Below are positions 60,943-64,000 of a stretch of DNA of 64,000 bases, one piece after another. Position numbers and translations under genes: made by a program. Every line of letters begins with the position of its first letter. Within the stretch, counting starts at the first letter, position 1. This stretch comes from Ailanthus altissimus. Its lineage: Eukaryota > Streptophyta > Magnoliopsida > Sapindales > Simaroubaceae. The stretch lies in NCBI GenBank assembly GCA_946807835.1, contig OX327712.1:17068001-17132000 (forward strand), given 5' to 3'. The notes beneath the pieces were generated by a model, which saw nothing but the letters and a program-made list of their open reading frames with translations, had not been told where the DNA came from and did no database searches.

Positions 60943-62971
60943 TCAAGAAACATTCAGCTTTTCTAGCTTGCGTTTAGCCAGGTCCAGATGTTCTGCACAA
61001 ACATTTGACAAAGAAAATGAAATAATACTGAATCAAAGTTGTTCTGCTCAAGAGGAAGAAGATTGTGACATGGGGAAAAAATTACTTTGCTCAGATGCTT
61101 TTGCTTTCTGAATAGTTGTATGAAAAAATATGTTTGCATTCTTCTGATAGACAGCCTGCACAGGAAAAAAACTGGTTACGAGTTTATTATGCAAAACTAA
61201 CAAGCATCTGGCTACATAAAAAGCAGGGGAAGGATTAGTACATAACCAATTGAATGGTAACATCTAGTGTCGACAAATATATAAACATATACCACTTTAG
61301 CCAGTTAATGGGTTGACAAATACAAGTATATTCATGATTTGACTCCAGTTACAGACTCTTCTTTAACAAGCATACTATCCCATGACTCAAGCCTCAATTT
61401 AGAATATGTTATAAAATTTAGTTGCGGCAACAACTTACTCCATATTATCACCACAATTTCAAAACAAAATGCTCCAATTCATTAACTTCATCTTGCATAA
61501 ATCCAACAAAGGAACTTTTAAAATGTATAACCAGTGTTGACCCCTTCAAATGTTTAGGAATTGCCACCCAGGCTTCCCAATTTACAGTTTTTAAACTTCT
61601 TTGTATAACCAAAGCTGATTGATAATCTACTCACTAAATTGTCATACACATAATACTGATATTTGAAAATCTAGACAAGACAAAATGCATTTAAAACATC
61701 AAAGGGAGCCCCTCCAAACTACAGGGGAAGACCACAAGAGAGTACCATTAAAAATATTTATTAAAAAACCTAATAATTGTATCACCTCAGTCTAGTTTTC
61801 TATTCTTTGATTTTGTTGGAAGTAGAAAAGCAAGAACATATAATTCCTTCAATATTTCAGATTTCAACTGCAAATTAATGGGTTTACGCAAAATCAGGCA
61901 TTAAGTGGCACAACTCAAAAATGTGTTTCTTGCATCCTAAACTCCTTATTAACTCCAAATCATTTATATGATGGCCACAACTCAAAATTTTGATTTAAAC
62001 CCTATCTAACTTTACAACCCCCAACTCACCCACATTTCTTACAGCATCAAGAAATTAGGTATTAATTCTAAAAAGAGAATAGAACAAGGACCAATTGAGA
62101 GAAACTAAACAATAAAGCAAAATATGTTCCATTATTTCTCCATCTCTTTTAGACATAAAACCAATGAATATTGAATTTCTTCTATATCACCAACTTCTCA
62201 TAATACATAATAAACAAAACACATGGTTCTGCTTTGACCAAATATTTGGGCTATATCACCAAAACTCATCAAATTAAGCATTCTAGCATATTCAAACACT
62301 TATATCATCGAAATTGTGTAGCAATTGATATATCAGAATTGCTGACAGTCATAATTTTATTAGTGAAAGTGAAAATTCAACTGCATTTGACAGTGATAAT
62401 TCCTTTTATTTTTATTTTTTCTTTTCTAGGGATCTTTCAATTTAAGTTGAAATTCGAGAACTGTGACTGAATTACCCTGGTCTGGTAAAATCAACGAAAA
62501 GAACTTAACATAAGTGTATAATCTGAAACTTCCAAAAAACTGAAAAACTCTGGTTATTGAGCCAAGAATTAATTCACTTAATCCATTTGTTTCATAAATT
62601 TGATAAAGAAAATCCAGTAAGTTAGTTACACTTTACAACAATTATCAGTAAAACGATGACAATAGAAACAAAACAAAAACAAATAATGGGTAATAAGTGG
62701 CACTGAAATTAAATCAACAAGCAAAAGTGTAACTTAAAGAACAAAAAGTTCAAAACTAAGAGCTTACTCGAGATGAAGAAATACTATTGAGCTCTGCTAT
62801 TGCAACCTCATGGCTTTTTACCTAAAATTTGTATCAAAATAAAGTCATAATGTAATTATAGAACTACGATTACGGGCATATGAAATGAAAAGGAGAAATA
62901 AATACCTCTTTTACTATATGGGATTTCGATTCTAAGTCATTTGAGGAGGAAGAAGCAGTCGAATCCGCCAT
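60943..62971 (-). CDS. Prefoldin-like microprotein, ASDURF-type, 79 aa, four exons
   Basis: Assembled from four short exons: 62971-62906, 62821-62768, 61155-61086 and 60992-60943. Donors are GAG|GTATTT, CGA|GTAAGC and AAA|GTAATT; acceptors are TTTTAG, GTGCAG and GTGCAG. Total 240 nt, in frame throughout. The protein starts MADSTASSSSNDLESKSHIV; its middle reads SHEVAIAELNSISSSRAVYQ, then KNANIFFHTTIQKA, and it ends LDLAKRKLEKLNVS. The pattern of a helix, R.VY....N.FF, then a second helix is that of beta-type prefoldin subunits. It resembles animal ASDURF, made from the ASNSD1 upstream ORF, a subunit of the PAQosome (R2TP/prefoldin-like) cochaperone. Inferred role: part of that complex in plants. 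The splice consistency makes the gene model strong; the functional name is less sure. Confidence 0.8.
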
Positions 62972-64000
62972 TATGCTCCGTTCTGAGTTCTGACCTTAGC
63001 CTTTTTACCGCTGAATTATCTCAAGCTTGTATAGTTAGAGGAGTAACTTGAGAAATTAATAAGATTCGGATTACTGAAAAATGATACCCAGATTCCCAGC
63101 TTTTGAAATCTTAACTCTTTTTTCCCTTCTAGGTCGAGAATTCTCGACACAAGTTGACTTACAAATAGCAGACAATAAGCGGTGTCACGCTGGTGCTAAA
63201 TATGCCCAATCTGTCAATGCGGTCTAAACTCTAGACTTTTATTTATTTATTTTTTTATAGAATTTGATAGATACTAGGATTAGATATTATTGAAAATTTT
63301 AAAATTCATTTTTGGTGGATCAATTGTTGATTTTGCTTTAATTAGTTCGTTGAAATTTAATCTACTTAAAAAAAATTTGATATTTATAAATAAAATAATT
63401 TTTTTTTAAAAAGTAATTGTTTTAAATATTCTACCGTCTAAAAAGTAAAGAAAAAAAGCATTTAATCATTTAATTTATGAAAAACAGCTAATTACTTTTA
63501 CTGAAGTGAAGTTACTTTTGGCAGGTGAAGTTATCCTTAATACTAATTCAACTTATATTTTTTTAATCTTTCGAAGGGATTGTCCGTCTAAAATTTAAGT
63601 ACAGTATAGTCACAATACAACTCGCAATATAAATTAATCGAGTTAAATTATAGTAGAATAGATTTAACTCATTTCAGACTTTAAAGGTTTAACCCATTTA
63701 ATACCTTTTAATGAAGTTGGTTTTTTTATTTTAATTTTGAATCAAATTTAATTGGATTAGCTTTGCAAATTGTTTTTAGTGGATTGGATTTTATATTTTA
63801 ATAAATTAGATTGAATTAAAAAAATTAACAATTTACTTAATGATAAATTAGAAAAATTATAAGCTAAATTCGCGGAATCAAATCCCATAAACACACTTAA
63901 TCAGTGATTTACAATTATTAAGGTAATTATCAGTAAGTCCATGAGTTTTATGTTTTATTAAATAAAATATAGTTTATTATATAGACCGCTACTACCGATT
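62972..64000. other. Upstream region of the microprotein gene, then a dispersed repeat
   Basis: About 62972-63240 is the likely 5' UTR and promoter; I see no clear TATA box. From about 63245 to 63900 lies a copy of the repeat at 36235-36900: shared tttataaataaaataat, then a run of T/A with aaaaagt, gtggattggattttat-like sequence and gctaaattc. No gene seen. Confidence 0.4.

Overview
This is nuclear DNA from a dicot flowering plant. It is AT-rich and intron-bearing. Host genes are sparse, and most of the rest is transposable-element debris of plant type: Ty3/gypsy chromovirus, Ty1/copia, L1-type LINEs, a Mutator-like element, a tRNA-derived SINE and AT-rich MITEs. Several proteins resemble those of woody eudicots such as Citrus, but the species is a guess. 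There is no operon structure, phage or CRISPR.

Five host genes can be supported. They are an intronless CDR1/nepenthesin-type aspartic protease (9154-10485, +); a two-exon tau-class glutathione S-transferase (22442-23309, -) with an as-1-like element about 125 bp upstream of its ATG; an intronless F-box/kelch protein of the KUF1/SKIP25 type (45685-46812, -); a four-exon EF-hand protein with hydrophobic C-terminal segments (58737-60272, +); and a four-exon, 79-residue prefoldin-like microprotein resembling ASDURF (60943-62971, -). The last two converge on each other. The last gene was assembled from four short exons by splice sites and reading phase.

Layout. 1-7000: degraded sequence with an Athila-like 3' region and LTR. 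7000-10500: two neighbouring MITEs and the aspartic protease. 10500-13190: protease 3' flank and a diverged LTR-like repeat pair. 13194-18463: a decayed full-length LINE on the minus strand. 18700-21613: rearranged gypsy-type LTR fragments in opposite orientations around a gag remnant. 22442-23453: the GST and its promoter. 24422-35457: a second LINE of the same family, plus strand, split by a young chromovirus (25936-31560) with near-identical 472-bp LTRs and a perfect 5-bp target duplication. 37452-42011: an old copia element with strongly G-to-A-biased decay. 43290-43870 and 51730-52415: a diverged duplicated segment either side of the F-box gene. 43908-44730: a non-autonomous Mutator-like element with a perfect 9-bp target duplication and four CACGTG boxes. 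50903-51022: a minus-strand SINE fragment with a 17-bp target duplication. 52500-55400: an RNase H-like remnant cut by an internally deleted copia element with GC-rich LTRs. 55800-56640: pyrimidine- and purine-rich repeats. 58737-62971: the convergent EF-hand and microprotein genes.

I see no clearly new multi-gene system. The points most worth following are the GST as-1 element, the nested and datable transposon history, the CACGTG-carrying MULE near the KUF1-like gene, the inverted LTR arrangement, and the unannotated-looking ASDURF-like microprotein. All sequence similarities were judged by eye.
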